The notes: generated by a model from the sequence alone, not told the origin. A DNA stretch of 64,000 nucleotides from Kiritimatiellaeota bacterium B1221 (GCA_029269125.1 JARHXX010000002.1:124001-188000); one strand, 5' to 3'. Positions 51,175 through 61,787 are shown, counted from the first letter of the stretch. Numbers and translations: made by a program.

Positions 51175-53934
51175 TTAGAGGGAAGCCTGAGCGGCCGCCA
51201 CACGTGCGATGGGCACCCGGTAAGGGGAGCAGCTCACGTAGTTCAGTCCGGCTTTCACGCAGAACTTCACGGAAGTGGGATCTCCACCATGCTCACCACA
51301 GATTCCGCATTTCAGATCCGGACGGGTGCTCCGTCCTTTCTGAACGCCCATTTGTACCAATTGGCCTACGCCGCTTTGGTCCAGGGACTGGAAGGGGTCC
51401 ACATCGAGGATTTTCTCGTTGAGGTAATCCGGCAGAAAGGCGCCAATGTCATCACGGCTGTACCCGTAGGTCAACTGGGTGAGGTCGTTGGTGCCGAAGC
51501 TGAAGAACTCGGCGGTTTCCGCGATTTCGTCGGCTGTGAGAGCTGCACGTGGAATTTCGATCATGGTACCGACTTTGTAAGGAACTTTGAGGTCGCGTTT
51601 TTCCAGAACTTCTTCTGCAGTTGCGCGCACAATTTTTTCCAAATAATCGATTTCGGCTTTCGTGCCGACCAACGGAATCATGATTTCCGGTTCGGTGGTG
51701 ATCTTGCTCCGTTTCAGTACGTTACAGGCCGCCTCGATAATCGCGCGGGTCTGCATCACACAGAGTTCGGGGAAGGTGACGGAGAGACGGCAACCGCGAT
51801 GACCCAACATGGGGTTGGATTCGTGCAGTTCGGAAACCCGGGCTTTCACCAGATCCAATTCCACGTCCAAATGCTCGGCCATGAATTGTTGATCTTTTTC
51901 ACTGTGCGGCAGGAATTCGTGCAGCGGGGGATCGAGCAACCGAACGGTTACCGGCAATCCTTTCATTGCGCGGAACAGACCTTCGAAGTCTTTACGCTGA
52001 TGCGGAAGCAGTTTTTTCAATGCTTTTTCGCGACTGGCTTTGGAGTCTGCCAGAATAAAGGAGCGGATGTCCCAAATGCGGTCACCTTCAAAGAACATGT
52101 GTTCGGTACGGCAAAGGCCAATGCCTTCTGCGCCGAATGCACGGGCCATTTTCGCATCCGCAGGGGAGTCGGCGTTGGCGCGCACGTCGATGGTGCGGTA
52201 CTGGTCGGCCCAATCAGACACATGCTTGTACATTTTGTAGATCGGGTGTTTCTTGGCCGCGGCATTTCCGGCAACTGCGGTAACCACGGGAGAGTCCATG
52301 GTGGGCAATTCGCCTTCATATACGTTACCGGTAGAACCGTTCAGAGACAACCAGTCACCTTCTTTCAAGGTTTTGTCGCCAACTTTGATTTCTTTATTTG
52401 CGGCGTTGATTTTAAGGTCGGATGCACCACAGATGCAGCATTTTCCCCATCCACGTGCAACTACCGCCGCGTGAGAGGTCATACCACCAGTGGAGGTCAG
52501 GATCCCTTTGGCCGCCCACATGCCGCCTACGTCTTCCGGACTGGTGTCCTGACGTACGAGGATGAGTTTTTCATCGGGGTTGGCTTTGATCATTTCTTCC
52601 GCATCTTTGGCTTCAAAAACAATTTTACCTACCGCCGCACCGGGGCCTGCGGGCAGGGCGTTGAGCAGTGGGGTTTTTTCGGCTTCGATTTTAATATCGA
52701 AGATGGGGAAGAGCAACTGTTCAAGGTCATCACCGGTAATGGTGGCGAGCGCTTTTTTGTTGGTGAGGAGTTTCGGCAGTTTTTCACCGGTTTCCACGTC
52801 TTTTCCGGTGGCCATTTCCACCGCCCAGCGGATACCCGCGAGACCGGTGCGTTTGGCGTTACGAGTTTGCAACATCCACAATTTTCCGTTTTCAACCGTG
52901 AATTCCACGTCCTGCGGGTATTTATAATGGCGTTCCAGTTTGCGCATGATGGTCAAAAGATCTTTATGCGCTTTTTTCCACATGGCGGTGTTTTCCGGTT
53001 CGTTGGGCATGTCGTCCAAGTTTTTCGGAGTACGGATACCTGCAACCACGTCTTCCCCCTGGGCGTTGATCAGATATTCGCCCATGGGTTTGGCGGTTCC
53101 TGAAGAGCCGTCACGGGTGAAAGCCACTCCGGTACCACATTCAGAACCCATGTTACCAAATACCATGGTACAAACATTTACAGCGGTTCCCAGGAGTCCG
53201 GTGATCTTATTGATTTGGCGATATTTCACCGCACGTTCAGAGTTCCAGGAATTAAATACCGCCTGTACGGAAAGGCTCAACTGTTCCCAGGGATCCTGCG
53301 GGAAGGGTTTTTTGACTTTATTGCGGTAGACCAATTTGTAACGGCCCACGAGTTCTTTGAGTTGTTCCGCAGTCAAATCGGTATCTTCTGCAGCACCGTA
53401 TTTTTGTTTGATGGTTTCGAGTTCATGTTCGAAATCTTCATGGGTCAATCCGCTGGTCGGTCCCATAACCACATCGCCAAACATATCGATAAATCGACGG
53501 TAACAATCCCACCCGGCGCGTTCGCTGCCAGAGTTTTTGATGAATCCGAGCACGGATTTGTCGGTAAGACCGAGGTTCAAAACGGTGTCCATCATACCGG
53601 GCATAGAAACTGCGGCACCAGAACGTACGGATACCAGCAGGGGATCTTTGGGGTCACCTAATTTTTTACCGGTCAGTTTTTCCAACTTTTTGAGCTGGGC
53701 TTTCATCTGGGCTTCCATGCCGGGTGCATAAGAGGCATTATGAGAGCTGTAGTAGGCACAGGCTTCAGTTGATACTGTGAATCCGGGGGGAACCGGAAGA
53801 TTTGCGTTCGCCATTTCAGCAAGGTTCGATCCTTTGCCTCCGAGAATGGCTTTGTAGCTACTGTCGCCTTCGGTGTGTTCTTTACCAAATCCGTAAAAGT
53901 ATACGTATTGTTTTTTGGTTTTCTTCGTCGCCAT
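51175..53934 (-). CDS. ppdK: Pyruvate, phosphate dikinase
   Basis: 919 residues, at the long end for PPDK. It interconverts pyruvate, ATP and Pi with PEP, AMP and PPi. The N-terminal nucleotide domain has GGKGSNLAEMANANLPVPPG and the mid part ITGLLGTAVNVCTMVFGNMG. The phosphohistidine domain has His488 in STGGMTSHAAVVARGWG. The C-terminal PEP barrel has GIGLCRTEHMFF, SFGTNDLTQLTYGYSRDD and the catalytic Cys in CGICGEHGGDP. It likely works at the PEP/pyruvate node with the OadA-like enzyme. A palindrome and promoter lie upstream. Confidence 0.97.
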   Translation of the reverse strand: MATKKTKKQYVYFYGFGKEHTEGDSSYKAILGGKGSNLAEMANANLPVPPGFTVSTEACAYYSSHNASYAPGMEAQMKAQLKKLEKLTGKKLGDPKDPLLVSVRSGAAVSMPGMMDTVLNLGLTDKSVLGFIKNSGSERAGWDCYRRFIDMFGDVVMGPTSGLTHEDFEHELETIKQKYGAAEDTDLTAEQLKELVGRYKLVYRNKVKKPFPQDPWEQLSLSVQAVFNSWNSERAVKYRQINKITGLLGTAVNVCTMVFGNMGSECGTGVAFTRDGSSGTAKPMGEYLINAQGEDVVAGIRTPKNLDDMPNEPENTAMWKKAHKDLLTIMRKLERHYKYPQDVEFTVENGKLWMLQTRNAKRTGLAGIRWAVEMATGKDVETGEKLPKLLTNKKALATITGDDLEQLLFPIFDIKIEAEKTPLLNALPAGPGAAVGKIVFEAKDAEEMIKANPDEKLILVRQDTSPEDVGGMWAAKGILTSTGGMTSHAAVVARGWGKCCICGASDLKINAANKEIKVGDKTLKEGDWLSLNGSTGNVYEGELPTMDSPVVTAVAGNAAAKKHPIYKMYKHVSDWADQYRTIDVRANADSPADAKMARAFGAEGIGLCRTEHMFFEGDRIWDIRSFILADSKASREKALKKLLPHQRKDFEGLFRAMKGLPVTVRLLDPPLHEFLPHSEKDQQFMAEHLDVELDLVKARVSELHESNPMLGHRGCRLSVTFPELCVMQTRAIIEAACNVLKRSKITTEPEIMIPLVGTKAEIDYLEKIVRATAEEVLEKRDLKVPYKVGTMIEIPRAALTADEIAETAEFFSFGTNDLTQLTYGYSRDDIGAFLPDYLNEKILDVDPFQSLDQSGVGQLVQMGVQKGRSTRPDLKCGICGEHGGDPTSVKFCVKAGLNYVSCSPYRVPIARVAAAQASL

Positions 53935-53961
53935 AGTGTTATTTGTCCTTTGAGGTTACAC

Positions 53962-53977
53962 TGCTCCAATTGGAGCA
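53962..53977. promoter_or_regulatory. Perfect 16-base palindrome in the ppdK leader
   Basis: TGCTCCAATTGGAGCA reads the same on both strands and lies 28 bases upstream of the ppdK ATG, downstream of the predicted start of transcription. It is a candidate operator acting as a roadblock, or a site for a dimeric metabolic regulator. Confidence 0.5.
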
Positions 53978-54001
53978 TTTAGTACTTTGAAAATCGGCAA
54001 C

Positions 54002-54029
54002 ACCATAGACAAAGGATGTTGACTGTCAA
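54002..54029 (-). promoter_or_regulatory. Predicted ppdK promoter
   Basis: On the minus strand TTGACA (54024-54029) is followed after 16 bases by TATGGT (54002-54007, 4 of 6 to consensus). Transcription would start near 53995, giving a leader of about 60 bases that holds the palindrome. Confidence 0.55.
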
Positions 54030-54288
54030 GCAGGAGGCATAGGAATTATAGGGAACAATAGGGGACAGGGTGGTGTTTCAGCCCGTTGCTGGGGATGGTT
54101 TTGATGCAAAGCTGTCATCGGGTGATGGATTTTTGATCTTCCATGAAATGCATGTGTCGTCTGTTCATTTCTGAAACCGGTTCAGGCGTATCCGGTGTCA
54201 GCCTGTAACTTTCGGAATGCCTGCGGGATGCGCCCGGGTCTGATGGCGCCGAAGATGTCCTCCCGGATACGGCATGCTGAAGCTGTAT
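54030..54288. other. Non-coding stretch between ppdK promoter and FAD oxidoreductase gene
   Basis: The whole gap between ppdK and the oxidoreductase stop is 354 bases. Apart from the ppdK promoter and palindrome I see no credible gene, RNA or terminator with T-run in it. Confidence 0.5.
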
Positions 54289-56454
54289 TTATTCAGCTGA
54301 ATACTCGCGGGTGATGGGGGATGGTTTAAAAGGATTCTGCCGGGCGGGTGAGGTTTTGGTTTCTGTTAAAACCAATCTCACGGCGTCGGCAATCACATAT
54401 CCGTCTGCATTTTTATTGTTTATGGTTACCCGGATTTTCTGACCGGCGTCGAAGGGGTAAGTGCCTATGAGGTTCCAGCTTCCCCCGTGGGTACGCTGAT
54501 CGACCTCCAGCTTTGTGGTTTCTCCCTGATGGTGAATCTGGATAGGGGTGTTACTTGCTCGGTTTGTGTGTGCGGTCCAGCGGAGGTATACTTCATATGT
54601 CCCCGGTTTATCTATTGCGGGGCTGAAATGGGCGGACCGTTCCTCATCACTCCGATTGTCATGCAGGTAGTCGGCCCCATAATTTCCCGGGATGGATGCG
54701 CTTTCGATCCACGGTCCGGTTTTGCTGAAAAATTCCGGATGGCGGTTGTCGATGATCATTCCTGTTTCCTCTTCCCGTGCCTCTCCGAGGATTTGACCGT
54801 CTGCAAGAAGGCGCACACGTAAATGGTCATATGGGAGTTCTTGGACGGTTACGTTGCGATCGATGCACAAGGCCGCCGCCGTGGCCGCGGATTGGGAGAG
54901 CACCATAAAGCAGGGCTCCATTCTCATGGACGCAAACGCCACACTGGAGGCGGAGATCGCCCATGGGACCAGAAGGTTCTCACATTCCGTTGCGGGAGGA
55001 ATGAGGGCACGATAAGGTATTTTCCACGGAGAAATGCGTCTCCCACCGGTATCCCCCTCTATCCAAACTTTCCCGTCTGATCCGGCAAAGCGACGGACGT
55101 GGTGGGAGTCGGAACTGTAGTTCGCCAGTCCCACCGGATCGGGGGCTGTCAGGCGATGATCATAATACGCCTGTGTCAGTATAAAATCCGACACCATGCG
55201 TCTTGCTTCACGTACGTAAAGCTCATGGGGCCAGCCTCCGGTTTCAGGATATTCATGTAGGGGGAATCCAAGTTGGTCGACTTTGTTCAGCAGGTTTTGG
55301 ATATTCCCACGGATGGTTTCGGAAAGCGAAAGGTCGTGGGCGAGACTTCGGTAGCGGGTGTTGGTTTTTAAATACCAAAGCATACCCAATTGCCAGGAGA
55401 CATGGCTTTGGTATATCTGTTCCCGGGTAGCATAGTCCGCATCCGCCCAGGAACTCCAACCGCCATCACCGTCGGGCCAGCGGTTTCCGCCAATGTGATC
55501 GGTTGCGCAACCACGGTGAAACATTTCATGGTTATTGATGTCATTGCCTACCGTCAGGTGGGTCGACCCGCCGGCACGGTGGTATCTGTAAAGAATCTCA
55601 AAGTGCTCGGGATCGTATTCTTGCGGGGCAAACAGAGGTTGCATGGCCGCGGAATGGGTGTTCATCAGGGTATACATTCGAAAATTATAGGCCTGAATCT
55701 GTGGGTATCCTGCGCCGGCCTTGCCCGGCGCTTCATCCAAAAGATTGTAGATCAAACCACTGCCGGGATCTCCGGGGATCTTGTAGGCATCGACCCCGGG
55801 GAGGCGAACCGGCGCTTTTCGGCCTGCACGTGATTCCTGATAGGTTTCGATGGATTCTTTTCCGTAGGTGTAACTGACCCCGGCCCCCGCCATAAGATCG
55901 CCTTCGTAGGTGCAGTCGATAAAGAATTTTCCACGGAAGATGCTGCCATTTTCCATGTGCAGGGCTGTGATCTGTGTGCCCTTTTTTTCTACGGTTTCCA
56001 GTCGCTGTTCGTAATAGACGGGGATGGCGGTGTCCCCGCTTTCGCCGGGGACCGGATCGGCCAGCAGGTTTTCGAAGGCCTGTTCCGCTTCGGAAGGTTT
56101 GAATCCTGAATGCCCCGTGGCTTTAAAAAACTCCCGGGTGATGCCTCCCTGTACCCGGGGGTTCACGCCATCGGTCTGAGTGAGTCCACCCGAGGTCATG
56201 CCTCCCACATGTCGTCCAAATACCACCAGCACCACACTTTTTCCCATTCGAACCGCCTGTACGGCTGCAGTGACACCGCCGGAAGTTCCTCCGTAGACCA
56301 CAATATCCGCTGACAGGTCCACGATGGGTGCATCCGGGGCGGGGTAGTAATAGGTTAATCCCGGGTTGGGGGTATCTGCCGCACCGAAAAGGGAGGGACT
56401 CAATCCTCCGGCCACCAGGAGCAGGCGTGAAAATCCTAAACGGATGCGACTCAT
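54289..56454 (-). CDS. Secreted FAD-dependent oxidoreductase with golvesin-like C-terminal domain
   Basis: 721 residues with a signal peptide (LLLVAGGLSPSLFGA). The FAD-binding motif is IVVYGGTSGGVTAAVQAV (residues ~51-68), then FGRHVGGMTSGGLTQTD, both typical of the FAD_oxidored family. FIDCTYEGDLMAGAGVSY carries a second family motif. Residues ~585-715 form a golvesin/xanthan-lyase-type beta sandwich: GTYEVYLRWTAHTNRASNTP, GGSWNLIGTYPFDAG and VIADAVRLVL. This pairing is common in polysaccharide-degrading PVC and Bacteroidetes bacteria, though the reaction is unknown. It overlaps the next gene by 4 bases. Confidence 0.85.
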   Translation of the reverse strand: MSRIRLGFSRLLLVAGGLSPSLFGAADTPNPGLTYYYPAPDAPIVDLSADIVVYGGTSGGVTAAVQAVRMGKSVVLVVFGRHVGGMTSGGLTQTDGVNPRVQGGITREFFKATGHSGFKPSEAEQAFENLLADPVPGESGDTAIPVYYEQRLETVEKKGTQITALHMENGSIFRGKFFIDCTYEGDLMAGAGVSYTYGKESIETYQESRAGRKAPVRLPGVDAYKIPGDPGSGLIYNLLDEAPGKAGAGYPQIQAYNFRMYTLMNTHSAAMQPLFAPQEYDPEHFEILYRYHRAGGSTHLTVGNDINNHEMFHRGCATDHIGGNRWPDGDGGWSSWADADYATREQIYQSHVSWQLGMLWYLKTNTRYRSLAHDLSLSETIRGNIQNLLNKVDQLGFPLHEYPETGGWPHELYVREARRMVSDFILTQAYYDHRLTAPDPVGLANYSSDSHHVRRFAGSDGKVWIEGDTGGRRISPWKIPYRALIPPATECENLLVPWAISASSVAFASMRMEPCFMVLSQSAATAAALCIDRNVTVQELPYDHLRVRLLADGQILGEAREEETGMIIDNRHPEFFSKTGPWIESASIPGNYGADYLHDNRSDEERSAHFSPAIDKPGTYEVYLRWTAHTNRASNTPIQIHHQGETTKLEVDQRTHGGSWNLIGTYPFDAGQKIRVTINNKNADGYVIADAVRLVLTETKTSPARQNPFKPSPITREYSAE

Positions 56455-57257
56455 TCCTCTGCTGAATCTTCTTCAGGGTCTTTGGTTTCAATCCGGTCAT
56501 AAAGACGATAGGCAATGGGAGAATATCCGGTTAGTACCGGTGCACTCTTTATTTCAGGATTGGGTGATTCGGGGACCACGTATTTCGGTAAAAAAGTGAA
56601 TAACACCAGAAGGCGATGCTCAGGAGAGCGGAATCGCAGTAACTTTGTTGGATCACGGTAATTTGTTTTGCCTGGAACGTTGGCGGCAACATCAAAGGGG
56701 AAACGGTTTTTTTCATTTAATTGCGGTGCGCCCAGAAGTTTTGCGCTTCCCGGTTCAATTACTTGTGCCTGTCCGCCGATTGCGGCCACCGCTTTTCCTT
56801 CACTCAGATTAATGAAGCGGACCGTTCCCGCCGGGTGAACGGCTGGCGAGTCATCCAAAAACTGCATGGTGCCGGAACCATCCGGTTTGCGGTACATTAA
56901 CAAAAGCAATTGATCCCCTTCTTCCTGGTTGGGTATATCGATGACCGGAGAATAGGATGTGCCCCCTTCAGGGGTTTGCACCCGGCGGAAAAGCTGAATG
57001 GGTTGTTTGATGGGGATTTCTACGGATGAGCCGCGTGATCCTTCGGATATATTGAAGCGCTTGGGAATCCGGGTTTCGGTACCGTATGCATCGACCTTGA
57101 GATCCACCCAATAGAGTTCAGGCGTGGTTTCGAGTCCTACTGCAGTCGCTGATAAACGAAAGCGCGGAATTTCCGGAGCGGCTGGGGGTTGGGCCGGTAA
57201 ATTTCCCAAACTGAAAAGTGACAGAACTATTAGACAAATGAGGGAGATGTTTTTCAT
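56451..57257 (-). CDS. Secreted protein of unknown function, partner of the FAD oxidoreductase
   Basis: 268 residues from the ATG at 57257; an earlier open start at 57311 lacks a good signal. A signal peptide (ISLICLIVLSLFSLGNLPAQ) is followed by Pro-rich and beta-rich sequence (FRLSATAVGL, VRFINLSEGKAVAAIGG). No family is recognised with certainty. It ends in an acidic tail (DPEEDSAEE). The 4-base overlap with the oxidoreductase suggests they act together outside the cytoplasm. It is divergent from the beta-helix gene. Confidence 0.65.
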   Translation of the reverse strand: MKNISLICLIVLSLFSLGNLPAQPPAAPEIPRFRLSATAVGLETTPELYWVDLKVDAYGTETRIPKRFNISEGSRGSSVEIPIKQPIQLFRRVQTPEGGTSYSPVIDIPNQEEGDQLLLLMYRKPDGSGTMQFLDDSPAVHPAGTVRFINLSEGKAVAAIGGQAQVIEPGSAKLLGAPQLNEKNRFPFDVAANVPGKTNYRDPTKLLRFRSPEHRLLVLFTFLPKYVVPESPNPEIKSAPVLTGYSPIAYRLYDRIETKDPEEDSAEE

Positions 57258-57493
57258 AATATTTTGAATGTTGGAAGCAACCCGGTACGATTGCAATTCA
57301 GATTTTAACAAATTTGTTTAGAGGTTTTAAGAGAAAGGGCTCCCCGGATTCGACGGGCAAATTTCATGAATCTGTTTAAGGAGGGACTTCATCTCCACGC
57401 TTTACCCTTGACGGAATGAAATTGAAAGGGCTAGCTTAATCAAAAGTTTGATTCTATTACTTTTTTCGCAGTAGGTTTTTAGGACGAGAAGAC

Positions 57494-60400
57494 ATGATGA
57501 AATATTTACCCCTGATGTTTTTTAGTTTTATCGTGAAGATTCTTTGGGCCGACGCTGCCGGTTTCCAAGATGATTTCAGCACCGGCACCCTCAATACGGA
57601 AATGTGGGAAGTTCTTCCCGTGGGGGGGGAGGTCTCTTTTAAAAAAAGGGAGGATGAAACCCGGTTGGCACTTCGCGGTGAGGTGAAAGTACTGACGACT
57701 TTTATCGCGGATGCAGAGGGGCATACCTTTCATTTTAATGCCTCCAGTACCTGGGGGGCCACCAGCAGAGCCATCTTCCTGTATCAGGACTCTGACAATT
57801 ACTTTTCTTTGGGAATAAGCCACGCAAATCGTGGGCTCTACCAGATGGTTCAGGGAGAGGAAGTGAAGCTGGACACGGATCCTTTGCAAAAACTCTCTTT
57901 GCCTCATGCGGGGTTTGCCTCAGGAAATTACTCCATTTATACTGAAAACAACGGAAAAGAGTTGGTCATACGTTTGGACAGGCAGGGGGATGGGGTGAAG
58001 GTCGACACCCTCTGGTCCACAACCGATCCGGAGATCGTGAAACGTTTTGTGGGCGGACGCATCGGGTTCATGGGGGCGCAGCAAAAAGCACAGGAAACTT
58101 TCGGGGAGGTCGCCATTGCAAATGGTCACATTGCATACGCAAACCCCAATGCCCGCATATATTATGTAAATGCAGAAAAGGGCGATGACACCAGAACCTC
58201 AGCACAGGCAGCGGATAGGGAAACGCCCTGGAGAACGATACAAAAAGCCGCAAATGAAGTGGGCGGGGGAAATGTTGTAAAAGTTGCGCCGGGTATCTAT
58301 CGCGAAATGGTCGTCTTCCCAAATCGGGGAGGGCCTCTTGCTCCTGTCGTCTTTCAGGCCGAAGATCCTGAAAACCGCCCTGTCATCACTGGCGCTGAAC
58401 CTGTGAATGTCGGAGAATGGGAGGCGGTGATCCTCACGGATTTCAGAGGGCGTAAACAAAAGGCACTGCGAACAGAAATTTCTTTTGCTCCCCGGATGGT
58501 TTTTCAAGGGAATTTGCGAATGATGGTGGCGCAGGAGCCAAATCAGAAAACCCGGTGGATCCCTATGAGTTGGAATTCTTTTTGCCGGTACCGGAACAGG
58601 GCTCTGCCGATCACTTGACGGATTCCGCGTTTTTTGTGCAGTCTGTTCCTGATTATTGGAAAGGGGCCACACTGCTGTTATATGACGGATATCCCAACGC
58701 GATTGTGTCACAACCCATTGTCGGTTTTGACCCGGATTTTCACCGTATTCAAACCGAACCTTTTCATGCTCCGATCATTGGAAATAACCAGGGCCGAGCG
58801 GACAAGTTCGCCTTGCGGAATCATATTGGCCTCCTGGATCAGCCGGGCGAATATTATGTGGATACCTCGGTGACACCCCATGTGTTAACCGTTATTCCGT
58901 ACCCGGATCAAGACACGGCTGCTATTTCCGCCAGCAAGCGTCCACACGGATTTTATTTTGAAAAAGCCGTGGAGCACATAGTGATAGACGGGTTTGAGAT
59001 ACAATCAACTGCATCGCACGGGGTGTGTTTTACGGGCCGTGGAAACAATCACATAACGCTCAAAAATATCAAATCGACGTTTAATATGGGTTCCGGAATT
59101 TCCGTACGCAGTTTGAATCATATCCGGGTGGAGAACTGTGTGCTCCGGGAGAATCATGATAATGGACTCAGTTTTTCAAATATAACAGACCTCGAGGTTC
59201 TCGACTGCTTGATTACCGAAAATGGGGACAACGGAATTTGGTTGGGGGGAGGGCAACCGGATTATTGGAACAGTGAACGGATTCTCATTCGGGGCTGTGA
59301 AATTGTTTTTGCCCGGGCGCGCCGGCGTCACCCCGACAATTTTCAAATGCATCAGGTCCGGGACATCACGATAGAAAACTGCCTGTTTGTTCAGGAGGGG
59401 GAGCAGAATATGTGGTGTCAATATTCCGATAATTTCACTGTAAGGAATAATATTTTCGTGGGCGGACCTCTGGGAATCAATTCCTCAAGACACAGTGCGA
59501 TTTACCACAATGTGTTTTGGAACAGCAGTCTTCGTTATGACCGTCACCTGACAAACCACCCCCAGAATAAGGATTATTTTTTGCCGCAAGAAGCCCTGAT
59601 TCAAAATAATCTGATTGTAAACAGCGCGTTCACTCCCCCGGATGTTGAGGGTTTTGACCGCTTTAAGGTTTTTCAGGTGGACCACAATTATTTTCATTTT
59701 TCCAATGCGCACATGAGTGGTGCCTGGGACTGGAAGGGCCAAGCTTTAAGTTTGGATGAGTCCAGTACCCTGCTCAGTAAAGAAATGCTGCCGGTGGATG
59801 GAGGAGCGTTTGCTGTTGATGTGGGAGTGGTTTGGGGGCATCCCGGTGAATTGCTTTTTCAATATCAGGATGAAGAAAATTATTTTGCCCTGGGGCTGGG
59901 GAATAATCACGGCGTCTACATGATGAAAGCCGGCGAGAAAGTTCCATTGCACGATGGGAAGAATTTACGGGGAGGTGCGATGGGCCGTTATCAGATTCAC
60001 TCGCGGAAGAGAGAGGGTCAAATTGAAATTGCGATCACGAAACTTTATGAAGGGGAATCCACAACGGAGAATATCACATTTGCAGATGAGGCCGGAGGAT
60101 TCAATCGGGGGTGGATTGGGGTGAGAACGCCGGAAGGGAAAGATGGCCGGATCTATCTCGATAATGTGGAATTGCGGATGGGAACAGCGCTTCGGCAAAA
60201 CGATTTTGAAGACCGGAATCCCTTGCAACCCGAGGGAAAAGATTCCGTACAGTGGGAAATTGTGCAGGGAGGGGTGCAAGTGAAGGCGATTGATCACTGC
60301 AGGGGAGTCGGTTTCGGGGAGGGGAGTCTGGTATCAATGGATCCGGAGGATTTAAAAAATCTGGTGATACAACTCCCTGATGAAAACGGCGAAGGGTTTG

Positions 60401-60528
60401 ATTTCCATCCGCTACCTCAAAGCCCTTTGCGGGGTGCAGGTGCCGATGTGGGAGTCAGAGAAGATGCCGAAGGGTATCCCCGTCCGGCAGGTGTCGCTCC
60501 CAGCATAGGGCCATTTGAATCGAAATAA
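57494..60528 (+). pseudogene. Secreted parallel beta-helix protein gene with a single-base frameshift
   Basis: The first frame (57494-58618) has a signal peptide, a LamG-like domain (~25-205, AIFLYQDSDNYFSLGISHAN) and then the DUF1565-like start of a helix (IYYVNAEKGDDTRTSAQ, with WRTIQKAANEV). The second frame (ends 60528) begins near 58540 and carries the right-handed parallel beta-helix (NHIRVENCVLRENHDNGLSF, GDNGIWLGGG), then a second LamG-like domain. The step is -1 at CAGAAAACCCGG, around 58544, where a base seems lost. Joined, it would be 1011 residues. Beta-helix proteins of this kind bind or cleave polysaccharides. Confidence 0.78.
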
Positions 60529-60790
60529 CGTAACCAAAAGTATCAATGTGATTGTTCACTTCACCTGTCAGGAAATAGGAAATATCGCGAAAGAACTGCA
60601 GTGGATCAATGAAGTCTGCCGGTAACGTGTCCACTGTATTTCGGCTGTTACGCATCTTCAGGGAAGTAAAGTGAACGTTTGTTTCTTGTCACATTCAGCC
60701 CGTGACGTCTCTCTTCAATCTAAAGCCTGTTGATTCGATTTTACCCATCCCCACGTTGACGTTCCATTTATCACGCCCTATGTAATCCCC

Positions 60791-61780
60791 ATGGAAATAT
60801 TACAGCAGATTTGGATGGGTTGTTGGCACACATTAATCATGATGGCGCCGTATCTTCTCCTAGGCTTCTTTTTGTCCGGGGTGCTGTCGGTGGTGATGCC
60901 GGTGGGGTTGGTGAAGCAGCATTTGGCGCGAAAAGGAAAAGCTTCAGTGATAAAGAGTGCGTTGGTGGGGGTGCCACTGCCTTTATGCAGCTGTGGTGTT
61001 TTACCTGTTGCAACATGGATTCGTCGACACGGAGCTTCCAAAGGTGCGACCGGATCCTTTTTATTGGCGACCCCTCAAACCGGGGTGGATGGCTTTTTAG
61101 TTGCACTGAGTATTTTAGGCATTGGTTTTGCGGTGTTTATTCCGGCTGCGGCATTTGTTTCGGGCATTATTTTGGGACTTATTTTAAATCTTTTTCCGGA
61201 TACCTCCCAGAAAGTTAAAAACGAAGAAGGTGTTATCCAAAATACCCAACCGGTTCTCTTCCGGATCGTCCGGCATGGATATGTGACGGTTGCCGGGGAT
61301 ATTGCCATCCCCTTGGGGGTAGGGATTTTATTGGCCGGAATCCTGTCGGCATTTGTACATCCCGAATCTTTCGCGGATATGGGCGATGGTCTATGGGCAA
61401 AATTGATGGTGGTGGCGGCGGCAACGCCTTTGTATGTTTGTGCGACGGCTTCGTTGCCTATTGGCGCGTCCATGCTGGTGGCCGGACTTTCTCCCGGAAC
61501 AGTATTTGTCTTTTTGATGGCGGGTCCGGCGACCAATGCCGCGACTTTCACCACCATTAGTAAATTGATCGGGAAAAAAGAAGCGTTCACCTATTTGGGT
61601 TGTGCGATTCTCTTGGCCTTGGTCATGGGATTTGTTTTAGATGCACTGGCTGCTTACCTGCCCGAGATTTCTGCAACCCCTATGACCGGGCACATGGAGC
61701 ACTCGATATTGAACACCGTGGCGGCAGTTGTATTGGTGCTGGTGTTGATCTCAGGCAAAATCCTCCGCAACCGAAGTTGA
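60791..61780 (+). CDS. Permease of the ArsP/SO_0444 metal-efflux family
   Basis: 329 residues with ten or so hydrophobic helices. The family motif PLPLCSCGVLPVATWIRR has the conserved CSCG cysteines that bind the metal or arsenical, and TPQTGVDGFLVALSILG lies after. A second half has VCATASLPIGASMLVAGLSPG and AGPATNAATF. Related proteins export organoarsenicals (ArsP) or Cu/Zn; the ion here is not known. No regulator or other metal gene lies beside it. The 262-base gap before it contains no credible gene. Confidence 0.85.
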   Translation: MEILQQIWMGCWHTLIMMAPYLLLGFFLSGVLSVVMPVGLVKQHLARKGKASVIKSALVGVPLPLCSCGVLPVATWIRRHGASKGATGSFLLATPQTGVDGFLVALSILGIGFAVFIPAAAFVSGIILGLILNLFPDTSQKVKNEEGVIQNTQPVLFRIVRHGYVTVAGDIAIPLGVGILLAGILSAFVHPESFADMGDGLWAKLMVVAAATPLYVCATASLPIGASMLVAGLSPGTVFVFLMAGPATNAATFTTISKLIGKKEAFTYLGCAILLALVMGFVLDALAAYLPEISATPMTGHMEHSILNTVAAVVLVLVLISGKILRNRS

Positions 61781-61787
61781 ACTTGTC

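Noticed and set aside
51289-53103. A 604-codon open frame antisense to ppdK
   Set aside because: It is fully inside the conserved ppdK gene; its His/Phe/Gly-rich product is typical of an antisense shadow.
57338-57365. CCCCGGATTCGACGGGCAAATTT resembles, in part, the GGATTCGACGGG start of tmRNA
   Set aside because: No tRNA-like 3' end with GTTCGA and CCA follows; a protein gene begins 130 bases later, so a ~350-base tmRNA does not fit.
60455-60655. A 66-codon minus-strand frame after the beta-helix gene
   Set aside because: It overlaps the end of the beta-helix gene and has no family motif or ribosome-binding site.
60553-60681. Inverted GTTCACTT / AAGTGAAC pair in the gap before the permease
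   Set aside because: The arms are short and over 100 bases apart; chance is a sufficient explanation.
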